A DNA stretch of 64,000 bases from Nitrospira_D sp035465795 (GTDB lineage Bacteria > Nitrospirota > Nitrospiria > Nitrospirales > Nitrospiraceae), in the NCBI RefSeq assembly GCF_049546785.1, contig NZ_JBMWAN010000002.1, positions 682,001 through 746,000 of the forward strand, read 5' to 3'. The notes beneath the pieces are model-generated. The model was not told where the DNA came from. It did not search any database and saw only the letters and a list, made by a program, of their open reading frames with translations. The position numbers were made by a program, and so were the translations under genes. Below, piece by piece: positions 26,061-34,371 of the stretch (positions are counted from its first letter, which is position 1; the number at the start of each line of letters is the position of its first letter).

Positions 26061-26879
26061 ATGACCCACTATCAGGTGAAGTCCGGAAGCAAATTGCTGT
26101 TGAAGGACTTTGATCCGGATGAGACCGGACACTACAAGAACACGGATCAGGAGAAAGACAAGGCCAAGGCGGAAACGGCTCAACTCATCGCGAGACTGGA
26201 TGGATTACAGGAGCGCCTGTACGCCAATGCCACCAGGTCCTTGCTCATCGTGCTGCAGGGGATGGATACCAGCGGCAAAGACGGGACGATTCGACACGTG
26301 ATGTCGGGTGTGAACCCGCAGGGATGCAAGGTTGTGGCCTTCAAGGTCCCGTCCCAGGAGGAATTGTCGCACGATTTTCTCTGGCGGGTCCATCGCGAGG
26401 CTCCGCCGAAGGGCTACATCGGTATTTTCAATCGGTCGCACTATGAAGATGTGCTCGTCACACGGGTGCATGGGTTGGTGTCCGAAAAGGTCACGAAACA
26501 GCGATTCAACCAGATTAAGGAATTCGAGGAGCTCTTGTATGAAAATGGGACGGGTATTCTGAAATTCTTCCTCCACATCTCAAAAGACGAACAGAAAAAG
26601 CGACTCGAAGCCCGCGTCGCCGATCCAGAAAAGCGCTGGAAGTGGGACTCCGGGGACTTGGAAGAACGGAAGTTCTGGGATGACTACATGAAGGCTTTTG
26701 AGGATGTCATTTCAGCCACGAGCACGAAGTGCGCGCCCTGGTATGTCGTGCCTGCCAATCGGAAGTGGTATCGCAACCTCGTCGTCGCGGATCAGGTCGT
26801 TGGAGCGCTGGACGGCATGAATCTCAAGACGCCGCCGGCGCCCGAAGGCGTCGACTTCTCCAAGCTCAAGATTGTCTAG
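26061..26879 (+). CDS. Polyphosphate kinase 2 (PPK2) family protein
   Basis: 272 residues, a single PPK2 domain. Walker A is LQGMDTSGKDGTIRHVMSGVNPQG; the lid/Walker B region is GYIGIFNRSHYEDVLVTRVH; DDYMKAFEDVISATSTKCAPWYVVPANRKWYRN is the C-terminal signature. PPK2 enzymes use polyphosphate to phosphorylate nucleoside mono- or diphosphates (or the reverse). The class (ADP- or AMP-preferring) is not assigned. It is a single-gene unit with no close + strand neighbour. Confidence 0.94.
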   Translation: MTHYQVKSGSKLLLKDFDPDETGHYKNTDQEKDKAKAETAQLIARLDGLQERLYANATRSLLIVLQGMDTSGKDGTIRHVMSGVNPQGCKVVAFKVPSQEELSHDFLWRVHREAPPKGYIGIFNRSHYEDVLVTRVHGLVSEKVTKQRFNQIKEFEELLYENGTGILKFFLHISKDEQKKRLEARVADPEKRWKWDSGDLEERKFWDDYMKAFEDVISATSTKCAPWYVVPANRKWYRNLVVADQVVGALDGMNLKTPPAPEGVDFSKLKIV

Positions 26880-27169
26880 AGGCAGCCGGGTCGGATGTGC
26901 CCATATCTATGTAGTGTTTTCTGGTCGTAGGGGAACCTGCCCATGACTGCATCTCCTGACGGCAATTACCCGGTGAAGGTCTGATCTTGTATGGCATCGC
27001 GTATGCCGAAACTATTTTATGAAAAAGTCTCTTCTTCCCATTGACAGGGTTTTCTAATGGGCGTAGGAGGAGAACTGCGGCCCATGATTTACCGAAGTGC
27101 GGGAGATCGGGCAGACCGCGCGGCTGCTATCCAGGTCTCCCGGTGATTTCATCAGAGAGGAGGGTGGGT

Positions 27170-27220
27170 ATGAGCGACGCAACGCCACCTGGTCCGTCAG
27201 GCCTACCGATGCAAGGGTAG
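27170..27220 (+). CDS. Possible 16-residue peptide inside the candidate RNA
   Basis: GAGGAGGGTGGGT precedes ATG 27170; the frame reads MSDATPPGPSGLPMQG and stops at TAG 27218-27220, inside the second stem. No homology is recognised. Proline codons are frequent (4 of 16), which could stall ribosomes. It could be a leader peptide or chance. Confidence 0.3.
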   Translation: MSDATPPGPSGLPMQG

Positions 27221-27446
27221 GCTTCTCGTCGGTTGTGCCAGCCGGTTCTCCACTGGCTGTGCCTCACGGCACCTGAAATCGACAGGATTCCAGCCAGACT
27301 TTTATGGAGTGCCGTTCACCGGCGCAAGGAACTCAATTCCCTGGGGTTGACCAAGTCTCCCCAGACGAGAAGTCTTCTGAACTTGCTTCGCGCAGGTCTC
27401 ACGGGCCGCACACAAAAGCTAATCACTCGGCGTCCTAAGCGCCACT

Positions 27447-27493
27447 CACGGGCGACCTCCAACCACAGTGCAGGGTCGCCCGTGCTGTTTTTT
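27447..27493 (+). terminator. Strong intrinsic terminator
   Basis: CACGGGCGACC (27447-27457) and GGTCGCCCGTG (27474-27484) are perfect 11-bp arms with a 16-nt loop, followed by CTG and T6 (27488-27493). The minus strand lacks a T-run, so it acts on + strand transcription. Confidence 0.85.
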
Positions 27494-27503
27494 GTGGAGG
27501 CTG

Positions 27504-27542
27504 AAAAAGCCCGCCAGTTTTTCTAAAGGCTGAGGTCGGGCT
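27504..27542 (-). terminator. Intrinsic terminator of the APC permease gene
   Basis: Read on the minus strand, AGCCCG and CGGGCT (complements of 27537-27542 and 27508-27513) form a stem followed by T5. It lies 85 bp after the permease stop. Confidence 0.55.
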
Positions 27543-27626
27543 GAGAAAATAGAAGCCGATCATCGCTCAACCTCACCCTGCCTCGCTTGCTGCCGCCTTG
27601 TTTGGAGAACTTTTTGACGAGCCTCA

Positions 27627-28988
27627 TCAGAGCTTACGAGTGTGGATCTTATGAGGGCTGCGCCAGAAGAAGTAGAGCGGGATGCCGCTGAGAATGGTTG
27701 CCGCGCCGTAGAGCGATTCTGCCGGTCGTTCGAGTACGCTGTAGATCACCAGGGCGCCGGCTCCTGTGACGAGCATTGCGGGTAACAAGGGATAGAGCGG
27801 CGCGCAGTAGGACTGGCCGTGCGGGGCGGATGTTCGGCGGAGGCGGAAAATGGTGGAGAGGGTCAAGGCCATGAAGAGCGAGAGGACGAGGCCGCTGTAA
27901 ACCAGCAGTTGTTCGAAGGTGCCGCTCAGAATCAAGAGCGAAGCCCAGAGGCTTTGGAAGACGATCGCGCAGGCAGGCGCACCGGTTCTAGGATGGACCT
28001 GGGCAAGCCAGGGGCTGATCATGCCGTCACGGGCCATGGCCCAATAGACGCGGGGTCCCGCCCAGGTCATGGCGCTGACCGCTCCCGCGATAGAGAGACA
28101 GAGAATGGCGGCGACCAACCGCCCGCTCTGCGGCCCCCACAGGGCCGCGGCGGCTTTCTCCGCCACCGGCACAATCGGCTCCCGGGCCAGCTCTGTGATA
28201 GAGAGGGTTGACACATACACAACGTTCAGTAAGAGATAAACGACTCCGACGAATGCCGTTCCCCCGATCATGATCCTGGGCAAAGTCCTCTGAGGGTCGG
28301 CGATATCGCTGGCGATGTAGCCGGCGACGTTCCACCCGAGATAGCAGTAGGTCACGATCACCAGCGCGATGGCGGCTGCGCCAAGCGTCGGTTTCTGTAC
28401 AGTGGGTTCGGTGAAGAGAGGGTGCCCCTGCCCGATCACTGCCGAGAGTCCGCCCAATATGAGTCCTCCGATCGCGAGGACTTTCGTAGTCGTGAGGAGC
28501 AACTGCAGGCGGCCGCCTGCTCCAACGCCTCGACAATGGATGAAGGTCGCGCTCCAGAGGAGCGTGAGCGAGAGGCCTTTCGCCACCAAGCCTTGTTCAT
28601 CCTGGATCGGGACGATGCGGAGGGCATAGGAGGAGAAGCTGATGGCCGAGGCCGCCACAGCTGCGCCGAAGCCGATGGTAAACGAGGTCCAGCCGCTGAG
28701 GAAGGCCATGAGCGGTCCGTAGGCTTCTCGCAGGTACACGTAGTCCCCGCCGGCATGGGGCAGACGCGAGCCCAGCTCTCCATAGATCATCGCTCCGCCG
28801 ACCGCGAACAGCGCTCCCATGAGCCACAGGAGGAGAATCAGCAGCGGATCGCCGAGATCGCGGGCCATGATGCCGGTGGTCGTGAAGATGCCGCCCCCGA
28901 TGATGTTGCTGACCAGCACGCAGGAGGCGGTGAACCAGCCGATGCGAAGGTGTGGGGAGTTTTCACTGCGCAATGAAGTGGACGGCAT
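27627..28988 (-). CDS. APC-superfamily amino acid permease
   Basis: 453 residues and about 12 membrane helices. The first helix has SNIIGGGIFTTTGIMA, the G-x-G-I-F substrate/sodium-site pattern of the APC fold, and PHAGGDYVYLREAYGPLMAFLSGW follows, the usual LAT/APA block. The family imports or exchanges amino acids. Substrate not assignable. It is divergent from the ParB-like gene and has its own terminator. Confidence 0.92.
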   Translation of the reverse strand: MPSTSLRSENSPHLRIGWFTASCVLVSNIIGGGIFTTTGIMARDLGDPLLILLLWLMGALFAVGGAMIYGELGSRLPHAGGDYVYLREAYGPLMAFLSGWTSFTIGFGAAVAASAISFSSYALRIVPIQDEQGLVAKGLSLTLLWSATFIHCRGVGAGGRLQLLLTTTKVLAIGGLILGGLSAVIGQGHPLFTEPTVQKPTLGAAAIALVIVTYCYLGWNVAGYIASDIADPQRTLPRIMIGGTAFVGVVYLLLNVVYVSTLSITELAREPIVPVAEKAAAALWGPQSGRLVAAILCLSIAGAVSAMTWAGPRVYWAMARDGMISPWLAQVHPRTGAPACAIVFQSLWASLLILSGTFEQLLVYSGLVLSLFMALTLSTIFRLRRTSAPHGQSYCAPLYPLLPAMLVTGAGALVIYSVLERPAESLYGAATILSGIPLYFFWRSPHKIHTRKL

Positions 28989-29078
28989 GGTTGCGGCATG
29001 ATGCGCGGAAATCGCCCACGAGGCAAGCCACAGATGTCTGCCTTTCTTTTCGCATGAGCCTCGCCTACCATAGGGGTC

Positions 29079-30077
29079 ATGGCTGAGGGGAAGCCCAAAA
29101 AGACTCGATCGGCAGCAGGCACGAGAACAAGACGGAAGCCTGCCGGTGCCTCAACGGGACTCACTGCCACGGAGCTGCAGGCGGCCGCGCCTCCCGGTGA
29201 AGTGGCGGCGTTGCATCGGGCCATCGATGAGGACGGCGGCAAGGTCTTGTCCGTCTACCGCGAGCCTTACGGAGGGCGCTGGTTGGTACTTGCTGCGTTG
29301 CCCATCGAGCTGGTCGAGCCGACCCCCTATCAACGGAATCTTTCCGATACCCATGTGCGGAAGCTCGAAGCGGTTATCGGGAAAATCGGGCGGTTTCTGG
29401 ACCCGATCATTGCGGTGCGGAACGCCAAACCGGACCACGCCGCGAAATACTGGACACCGAATGGCAACCATCGCTTGTCTGCGATGCGTACGCTCGGGGC
29501 GAAGAGCATCGTGGCGATCGTGGTGCCGGAAGCCAGCGCGGCCTATCAAATCCTCGCCCTCAATACGGAGAAGGCCCACAACCTGCGAGAGAAGGCGCTG
29601 GAAGTGATCCGCATGTACAAAGAACTCGCGCAGCTCGACGACGCGACGGAAGAGACCTACGCCTTGGAGTTCGAAGAACCGTCCTTCATCACCCTGGGTC
29701 TCTGTTACGAGGAACGGCCGCGGTTTAGCGGCGGGGCCTATCATCCGGTGCTCAAACGGGTGGAGGAATTTCTGACGAGCCCGATGCGCGCTGCCATCGA
29801 TCTGCGCAGGGAACGGGCCGGAAATCTTTTGGCGCTCGATGATGTGATCGTGAGGCAGGTGGAAGCGTTGAAGGCCAAAGGGTTAACCAGCCCCTATCTC
29901 AAGAGTTTCGTTGTGGCTCGCGTGAATCCCGTTCGCTTTCGCCCCAAGGATGCTCCTCCCCTCTCGTTCGACGAGGCCCTCGCACGCATGACGAAGGCGG
30001 CGGAAAAGTTCAATCCCGACAAGGTGAAGATGGATGACCTGGCCAAATCAGGCGGGGCTCCGGAGGACGGCGACTAA
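29079..30077 (+). CDS. ParB/Srx-fold nuclease-or-partition-like protein, orphan
   Basis: 332 residues. A basic N-terminal tail (KPKKTRSAAGTRTRRK) precedes a ParB-type domain: LAALPIELVEPTPYQRNLSDTHVRKLEAVIGKIGRFLDPIIAV, then YWTPNGNHRLSAMRTLGAKSIVAIVVPE. In chromosomal ParB the second box is G-E-R-R-x-R-A and binds CTP; here it is G-N-H-R-L-S-A. The rest is helical without a clear HTH. No parA or parS-like repeat is nearby, so a chromosome partition role is unlikely. It could be a specialised nuclease or nucleotide-binding protein. Confidence 0.78.
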   Translation: MAEGKPKKTRSAAGTRTRRKPAGASTGLTATELQAAAPPGEVAALHRAIDEDGGKVLSVYREPYGGRWLVLAALPIELVEPTPYQRNLSDTHVRKLEAVIGKIGRFLDPIIAVRNAKPDHAAKYWTPNGNHRLSAMRTLGAKSIVAIVVPEASAAYQILALNTEKAHNLREKALEVIRMYKELAQLDDATEETYALEFEEPSFITLGLCYEERPRFSGGAYHPVLKRVEEFLTSPMRAAIDLRRERAGNLLALDDVIVRQVEALKAKGLTSPYLKSFVVARVNPVRFRPKDAPPLSFDEALARMTKAAEKFNPDKVKMDDLAKSGGAPEDGD

Positions 30078-30149
30078 CTCTCCCCCGCCTTGTTTCTGCG
30101 CTCATGGCCCCTTTACAATACCTCGTCCCTCTCACCAAAGGAGGCCGCC

Positions 30150-30500
30150 ATGGGTCTTGCCGATAATCAATGCGTGCCTTGCCGGGGTGGTGTGCCGCCT
30201 CTTCCTGCCGAGCGGGTCCAGACGCTGCTGAACGAACTCGGCCGGGGCTGGTCGCTGAATGCGGCGGGCCATCTTGAGCGGCTCTACACGTTCAAAGATT
30301 TTGCTCAGGCCCTTGCCTATGTCAATAACGTTGGTGCGATCGCCGAGGCCGAAGGCCATCATCCGGATCTCTACCTGGCTTGGGGAAAATGCAAGGTGGA
30401 GATCTGGACACACAAAATCAACGGGCTGACGGAGAGCGACTTCTACCTGGCGGCGAAAGCCGACCGGGAATTCGAGCCATTCCGATCCGCGGTCAGGTAA
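30150..30500 (+). CDS. phhB: 4a-hydroxytetrahydrobiopterin dehydratase (PCD/DcoH)
   Basis: 116 residues. LNELGRGWSLNAAGHLERLYTFKDFAQALAYVNNVGAIAEAEGHHPDLYLAWGKCKVEIWTHKINGLTESDFYLAAKAD carries the HHPD motif and distal His of the active site. The enzyme dehydrates the carbinolamine made during pterin-dependent hydroxylation. No phenylalanine hydroxylase is in the window, so it may instead serve molybdopterin or other pterins. AAAGGAGG is 7 nt before ATG 30150. It starts with a CxxC (CVPC) N-terminal stretch. Confidence 0.93.
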   Translation: MGLADNQCVPCRGGVPPLPAERVQTLLNELGRGWSLNAAGHLERLYTFKDFAQALAYVNNVGAIAEAEGHHPDLYLAWGKCKVEIWTHKINGLTESDFYLAAKADREFEPFRSAVR

Positions 30501-30533
30501 TCACGGGCAATCTATGATGTCTCGAGGCAACAG

Positions 30534-32393
30534 ATGAGCGATCAAGCCCGGGTGGCGCTCGTCAACATGCCGTTCAGCTATTCGAAGTACCCCTCGATTC
30601 AGCTCGGGACCCTGTCGGCTCTGCTCAAGTCTAAGGGCGTCCCCGTCGATTGCCATCACCTGAATGTCCGTTTTGCGCATAAGATCGGCGTGCCGCTGTA
30701 TGAAATGATCTGCGAGAAGCGGGCGCTCTTCGGCGAGTGGCTCTTTTCTTATCTCCTGTTTCGAGACAATCCGAAACGCGCGGAATACCCGCGGGTCTTT
30801 AAGCCGGTCTTCGAGCAAGTGGCCCGGGAGAGCGGGCATCCGATCTCCTTCTTCGAGGAGATGGCGACGAGGACGGCTCCCCAGTTCCTCAGCTGGGCGA
30901 TGACGGCGATTGACTGGGGCCAGTACAAACTGGTGGGCTTCACCTCGACGTTCGACCAGAATGTGGCGAGCCTCACGCTGGCGAAGCTGATCAAGGATCT
31001 CTATCCCCACGTCAAGATCGTGTTCGGGGGGGCGAATTACGACGGCGAGATGGGCAGGGAGTATTTCCGCGCGTTTCCCTTTATCGATTATGTCGTCGTG
31101 GGAGAGGGAGAAGAGGTGGTTCCCGCCCTCGTGCGCCATATCTTAGAAGGTGGTTCTGAAGCGGTTCAGAATGGAGTAATCTTCCGGGAACAGGATCAGA
31201 TTCGATTTACACCGAATCCGGGACTGTTTGCGGACTTCGCGAAGACCGGTCCGCCGGACTATGACGACTACTACCATCTGCTGGCCGAACTTGGTGATGC
31301 GGCGCAGGGTCTGGATCGTATTCTCCTCTACGAAGGCTCGCGCGGATGCTGGTGGGGGGAGAAGCACCACTGCACGTTCTGCGGCTTGAATGCGCAGAGT
31401 ATGAAATTCCGCGCGAAGTCGCCGGATCAGGCCGCCCGCGAGATGACGGCTCTTTCCAGCCGGTACGACACGACCCGGTTCAGGCTGGTCGACAACATCA
31501 TTGACATGAAGTATGTCGAGAATCTGTTCGGGCAATTTGCCGCCGCGCACTGCGATCTCGACGTGTTCATTGAAACCAAGAGTAATCTCCAGAAGAGTCA
31601 GATCCGCACGCTGGCCGTGGGGGGCGTGAAGTGCATGCAGCCGGGGCTGGAAAGCCTCAGCCTGACTCAGCTCAAGGCGATGGACAAGGGCGTGACGCCC
31701 ATGCAGAACATCGTCTGCCTCAAGTGGAGCTACTATTATCGGGTCGCGGTGTCCTGGAATATCCTGCTCGGCTTTCCCGGCGAAACGAACGAGGACTATC
31801 GGCGGCAGATCGATCTCCTTCCGTCCCTTTTCCATTTGCAGGCACCGGAGGCGACCGGAAAATTCTGGCTTCAGCGGTTCAGTCCCTACTTTACGAAACC
31901 ACACGAATACGGTGTGCGGATCACAGGGCCGGGGATGGCCTATGAGTATGTGTATGACGCCGCGCGCGTCGATTTGCTGAAGATCGCATACGATTTCGAG
32001 TATGAGCTCGATGACTGGCCGGTGGACCCGCACCTCTATCAGGAACTAGTCGGTCTGGTGGAGGAATGGCAGCGACGGGCGCGCGGCAGCGACCGGCCGT
32101 TCTTGTATTATTCCAAGGCGATGGACTACGTCACGGTCTATGACGGGCGGGATCCTCAGGCGCCGACCAGGCAACGGTTTGACTGGCCTGCTGCGGGTAT
32201 CATCGAGGCCTGCAATGAGGCTCCGAAGAGCCGGGATCAGATTCGTGCGGCGTTGAAAGATGCGAAGAGTGACGGGGTGCTGTCAGATGACGAACTGAAC
32301 GAGGCCCTGGGCATCTTGACGGGCCGTCGCATCCTCTATGAAGAGCGGGGCAAGTACTTCACGCTCGCGATTCCGGAAAACCAGTATCTCTGA
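30534..32393 (+). CDS. B12-binding radical SAM enzyme, RiPP-maturase type (rSAM_ocin_1-like)
   Basis: 619 residues. An N-terminal B12-binding fold (VALVNMPFSYSKYPSIQLGTLSALLKSKG, then KIVFGGANYDGEMGREYFRAFPFIDYVVVGEGEEVVPALV) precedes a radical SAM core. The cluster motif is RGCWWGEKHHCTFCGLN at about 270, with C-x7-C-x2-C spacing in place of C-x3-C-x2-C. That tryptophan-rich form is the signature of the RiPP maturation radical SAM protein 1 family. C-terminal AAGIIEACNEAPKSRDQIRAAL may be a winged helix. It lies 33 bp after phhB. I found no precursor peptide nearby. Confidence 0.85.
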   Translation: MSDQARVALVNMPFSYSKYPSIQLGTLSALLKSKGVPVDCHHLNVRFAHKIGVPLYEMICEKRALFGEWLFSYLLFRDNPKRAEYPRVFKPVFEQVARESGHPISFFEEMATRTAPQFLSWAMTAIDWGQYKLVGFTSTFDQNVASLTLAKLIKDLYPHVKIVFGGANYDGEMGREYFRAFPFIDYVVVGEGEEVVPALVRHILEGGSEAVQNGVIFREQDQIRFTPNPGLFADFAKTGPPDYDDYYHLLAELGDAAQGLDRILLYEGSRGCWWGEKHHCTFCGLNAQSMKFRAKSPDQAAREMTALSSRYDTTRFRLVDNIIDMKYVENLFGQFAAAHCDLDVFIETKSNLQKSQIRTLAVGGVKCMQPGLESLSLTQLKAMDKGVTPMQNIVCLKWSYYYRVAVSWNILLGFPGETNEDYRRQIDLLPSLFHLQAPEATGKFWLQRFSPYFTKPHEYGVRITGPGMAYEYVYDAARVDLLKIAYDFEYELDDWPVDPHLYQELVGLVEEWQRRARGSDRPFLYYSKAMDYVTVYDGRDPQAPTRQRFDWPAAGIIEACNEAPKSRDQIRAALKDAKSDGVLSDDELNEALGILTGRRILYEERGKYFTLAIPENQYL

Positions 32394-32429
32394 ATCACGT
32401 CCGTCTGCTCTCAGTCGCGCCGCTCTGCC

Positions 32430-32762
32430 TTACATCGACAGCTTCTCGGCCACATTGCGCATCTGCACGCCATGGACGAGTGATGCGCCGCCCCGAATGG
32501 CGCAGGCCACGTGCACCGCTTCCGTCATCTCCTCAACATTCGACCCTTTCTCCAGCGAGGCTTGCGTGTAGGCATCGATGCAATAGGGACATTGCACGGC
32601 ATGCGCCACGGCGAGGGCGATCAAGGCCTTCTCCCGCTCCGTGAGGGCTCCCTCGGCGAATACCGCGCTGTAGTAGCTCATGAACTTGTCCCAGAGTTCC
32701 TTATTGCCCTTGCCCATCTCGGCGAATTTCCCCAGATCGTGTGCGTGATAATACGAGTCCAT
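32430..32762 (-). CDS. Carboxymuconolactone-decarboxylase-fold peroxidase, arsenosugar-associated type
   Basis: 110 residues. GALTEREKALIALAVAHAVQCPYCIDAYTQASLEKG is an AhpD-like redox motif (C-P-Y-C), and the end CAIRGGASLVHGVQM matches the peroxidase-like proteins normally paired with ArsS, the radical SAM enzyme of arsenosugar synthesis. No arsS, arsM or arsR is visible here. The neighbouring radical SAM protein (30534-32393) is a different family. AAAGGAGC precedes the ATG. Confidence 0.88.
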   Translation of the reverse strand: MDSYYHAHDLGKFAEMGKGNKELWDKFMSYYSAVFAEGALTEREKALIALAVAHAVQCPYCIDAYTQASLEKGSNVEEMTEAVHVACAIRGGASLVHGVQMRNVAEKLSM

Positions 32763-32832
32763 CGTTCAGCTCCTTTGGCTGTGGATGAGGAATCAACGAA
32801 GCGGAAAGGAATACGGACGTGAACGTGCAGGG

Positions 32833-33117
32833 TCAGGCATGACCGGGAGGATCAGGCTCAACATGTGAGAGGACTTCAGAGAAACGGCTGCCCACAATAT
32901 CCGTCACCTTGGCCATCAAATCGGTGACTTCTTTCCATTCGGCCGGCAGCAAGTCCTGCTTGAGTTGCGGATGAATGGCCCACTGGGCATCGACCTGCGT
33001 CCCAGTGCGACTGACGAGGACGCGGAGGAGTTCGACATCCCAGGTGGTGGATTCTGCCGGACTTTCACCCGACGGATTGTTGTTCGATGGCCATGAGGGA
33101 GGTGTTGATGTCGCCAT
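32833..33117 (-). CDS. Hypothetical protein, 94 residues
   Basis: The start has a Ser/Pro/Asn-rich disordered tail (PPSWPSNNNPSGESPAES), then a helical core TTWDVELLRVLVSRTGTQVDAQWAIHPQLKQDLLPAEW and KEVTDLMAKVTDIVGSRF. No domain is recognised. ATG 33117 has GGAG upstream and is chosen over TTG 33147. Given the RiPP-type enzyme nearby I checked it as a precursor: it has no Cys and no Gly-rich core, so that role looks unlikely. Confidence 0.6.
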   Translation of the reverse strand: MATSTPPSWPSNNNPSGESPAESTTWDVELLRVLVSRTGTQVDAQWAIHPQLKQDLLPAEWKEVTDLMAKVTDIVGSRFSEVLSHVEPDPPGHA

Positions 33118-33231
33118 ATTCAGGTACTCCACATTGATCGTCAGCAATTTTATCCTACGGAGAGTCCGGCTGTATACGGGGTTGAATTAGCAGGTGCGCG
33201 AAAGGCCCGATGGTCTGAGGAACTGATGGTT

Positions 33232-34059
33232 CTATGCGCCGGGTGGCGTGGCGTCAAGGGATTCCTGAATGACGGTGAGCATGGCTTCATGGATGAGCCC
33301 GTTGCTGGCCACAAGTTCTTGGCCATACAAGGAGTGGGCTTCTCCACGAAAGTTTGTGACCTCTCCTCCTGCCTCTCTCAAAATGACCGTTCCTGCCGCC
33401 ATATCCCACGGGTTCAGCCGCACTTCCCAAAACCCGTCGAATCGTCCTGCTGCGACATAACACAGGTCCAGCGCAGCGGATCCTGTTCGACGGATGCCTT
33501 GTGCGCGGAGCGCAAAGCGGACGAAATGATCAAGGTTGTTCTGTTTGGTCTCCCGGATATCGTACGCGAAACCGGTGACCAGCAGCGACTGGTCGAGAAT
33601 AGCCGTCTCTGATACATGGATCGGATGGCCGTTCATATGCGCGCCGCCGCCATGCGTTGCGCTGAAGAGTTCATCGCGCGTCGGGTCATAGATCACCCCC
33701 AGGACACTCTGTCTCTGGTATTCCAATCCTATGGAAACACAATAGGCAGGGAATCCGTGAGCGAAATTGGTGGTGCCGTCGAGCGGGTCGATGATCCAAA
33801 CGTACGGGGAGGAGCCGTAATCGAGACGGCCGCGTTCCTCGGCAAGAAAGTTATGCGACGGATACCGTGAGCGGATGGAATCAATCACGGATTGTTCCGC
33901 GGCGTGGTCTGCTTCTGTTACCAGATTGATGGGATTCTTGTACTCGACGCGAAAGCCTGACAGGGCATAGCGCGTCAAAATGGATCCAGCCTGTCTCGCC
34001 GCCGTCATGGCGGTTTCAAGCAGTTCTGTAAAGTCTGATTGATAGGGAGGACAACCCAT
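33232..34059 (-). CDS. suhB: Inositol monophosphatase family protein
   Basis: 275 residues. Metal-site motifs are complete: NFLAEERG (motif with Glu), WIIDPLDGTTNFAHGFP (D-P-L-D-G-T-T) and RLNPWDMAAGTVILREAGGEV (W-D-x2-A-G). The enzyme hydrolyses myo-inositol-1-phosphate or related sugar phosphates with Mg2+; E. coli SuhB also binds Nus factors. Whether this copy does either is unknown. The region upstream (to 34371) is AT-rich. Confidence 0.93.
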   Translation of the reverse strand: MGCPPYQSDFTELLETAMTAARQAGSILTRYALSGFRVEYKNPINLVTEADHAAEQSVIDSIRSRYPSHNFLAEERGRLDYGSSPYVWIIDPLDGTTNFAHGFPAYCVSIGLEYQRQSVLGVIYDPTRDELFSATHGGGAHMNGHPIHVSETAILDQSLLVTGFAYDIRETKQNNLDHFVRFALRAQGIRRTGSAALDLCYVAAGRFDGFWEVRLNPWDMAAGTVILREAGGEVTNFRGEAHSLYGQELVASNGLIHEAMLTVIQESLDATPPGA

Positions 34060-34316
34060 GGGAGTAGTGGCAGACTACCATAGACCGATGATCCCAACGC
34101 AAGCATGAGCCGAAAATCAGGCGCGTAGGTTTGGAGTGGCTGAATGAGTGGAGAGTTGGCTACGTGATCAAAGCACTAGATTGGAAGGCATTGATAATAC
34201 AGGGTGTGAGTAAATGATGAGTCATTGATCAAGCCTTGTGATGCTATTTTGTGCAATGCTTCCTTCTATGCATTGAGCAATGGCAATAGACGGCCGTGTT
34301 ATTGTAAAATACATGC
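34060..34316. other. AT-rich intergenic region
   Basis: No gene. The base composition falls well below the surrounding GC-rich coding DNA. It contains TTGATCAA at 34225-34232 and repeated GCAATG/CATTG words. It probably carries promoter and nucleoid-protein sites for the HARE-HTH gene; nothing more specific is visible. Confidence 0.4.
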
Positions 34317-34345
34317 TTGACAGTGTTTAGAAGCAATGCTATAAA
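34317..34345 (+). promoter_or_regulatory. Near-perfect sigma-70 promoter, flanked by inverted repeat
   Basis: TTGACA (34317-34322), 17-nt spacer, TATAAA (34340-34345); the start codon is GTG 34372. Perfect 8-bp arms CATGCTTG (34312-34319) and CAAGCATG (34347-34354) bracket it, overlapping the -35 and the expected +1. This arrangement suits a repressor or autoregulator. Confidence 0.75.
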
Positions 34346-34371
34346 GCAAGCATGCTTCGTAAGAGGATATA

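Larger units (their letters stand above)
27041..27493 (+). ncRNA. Candidate structured non-coding RNA with intrinsic terminator
   Basis: TTGACA at 27041 begins a 450-bp stretch with no convincing gene. Stems seen are GGGAGATC/GGTCTCCC (27101-27108, 27134-27141) enclosing GCAG/CTGC, GCCTACC/GGTAGGC (27201-27207, 27216-27222) and GTGCC-TCAC-GGCAC (27259-27272). It ends in an 11-bp terminator with a T6 run. No + strand gene lies downstream, so it is not a leader. The -10 is unclear. It does not match RNase P, SRP or 6S RNA as I know them. Confidence 0.45.

Noticed and set aside
27041..27493. RNase P RNA, SRP RNA or a c-di-GMP riboswitch in the 27-kb gap
   Set aside because: The conserved cores I know for each were not found; GACGCAACGCC resembles a GEMM core only loosely and no gene follows.
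30534..32393. Radical SAM enzyme as ArsS, because the arsenosugar-type peroxidase is adjacent
   Set aside because: ArsS is about half the length and lacks the B12 domain and the GCWWG-x4-CTFC cluster motif.
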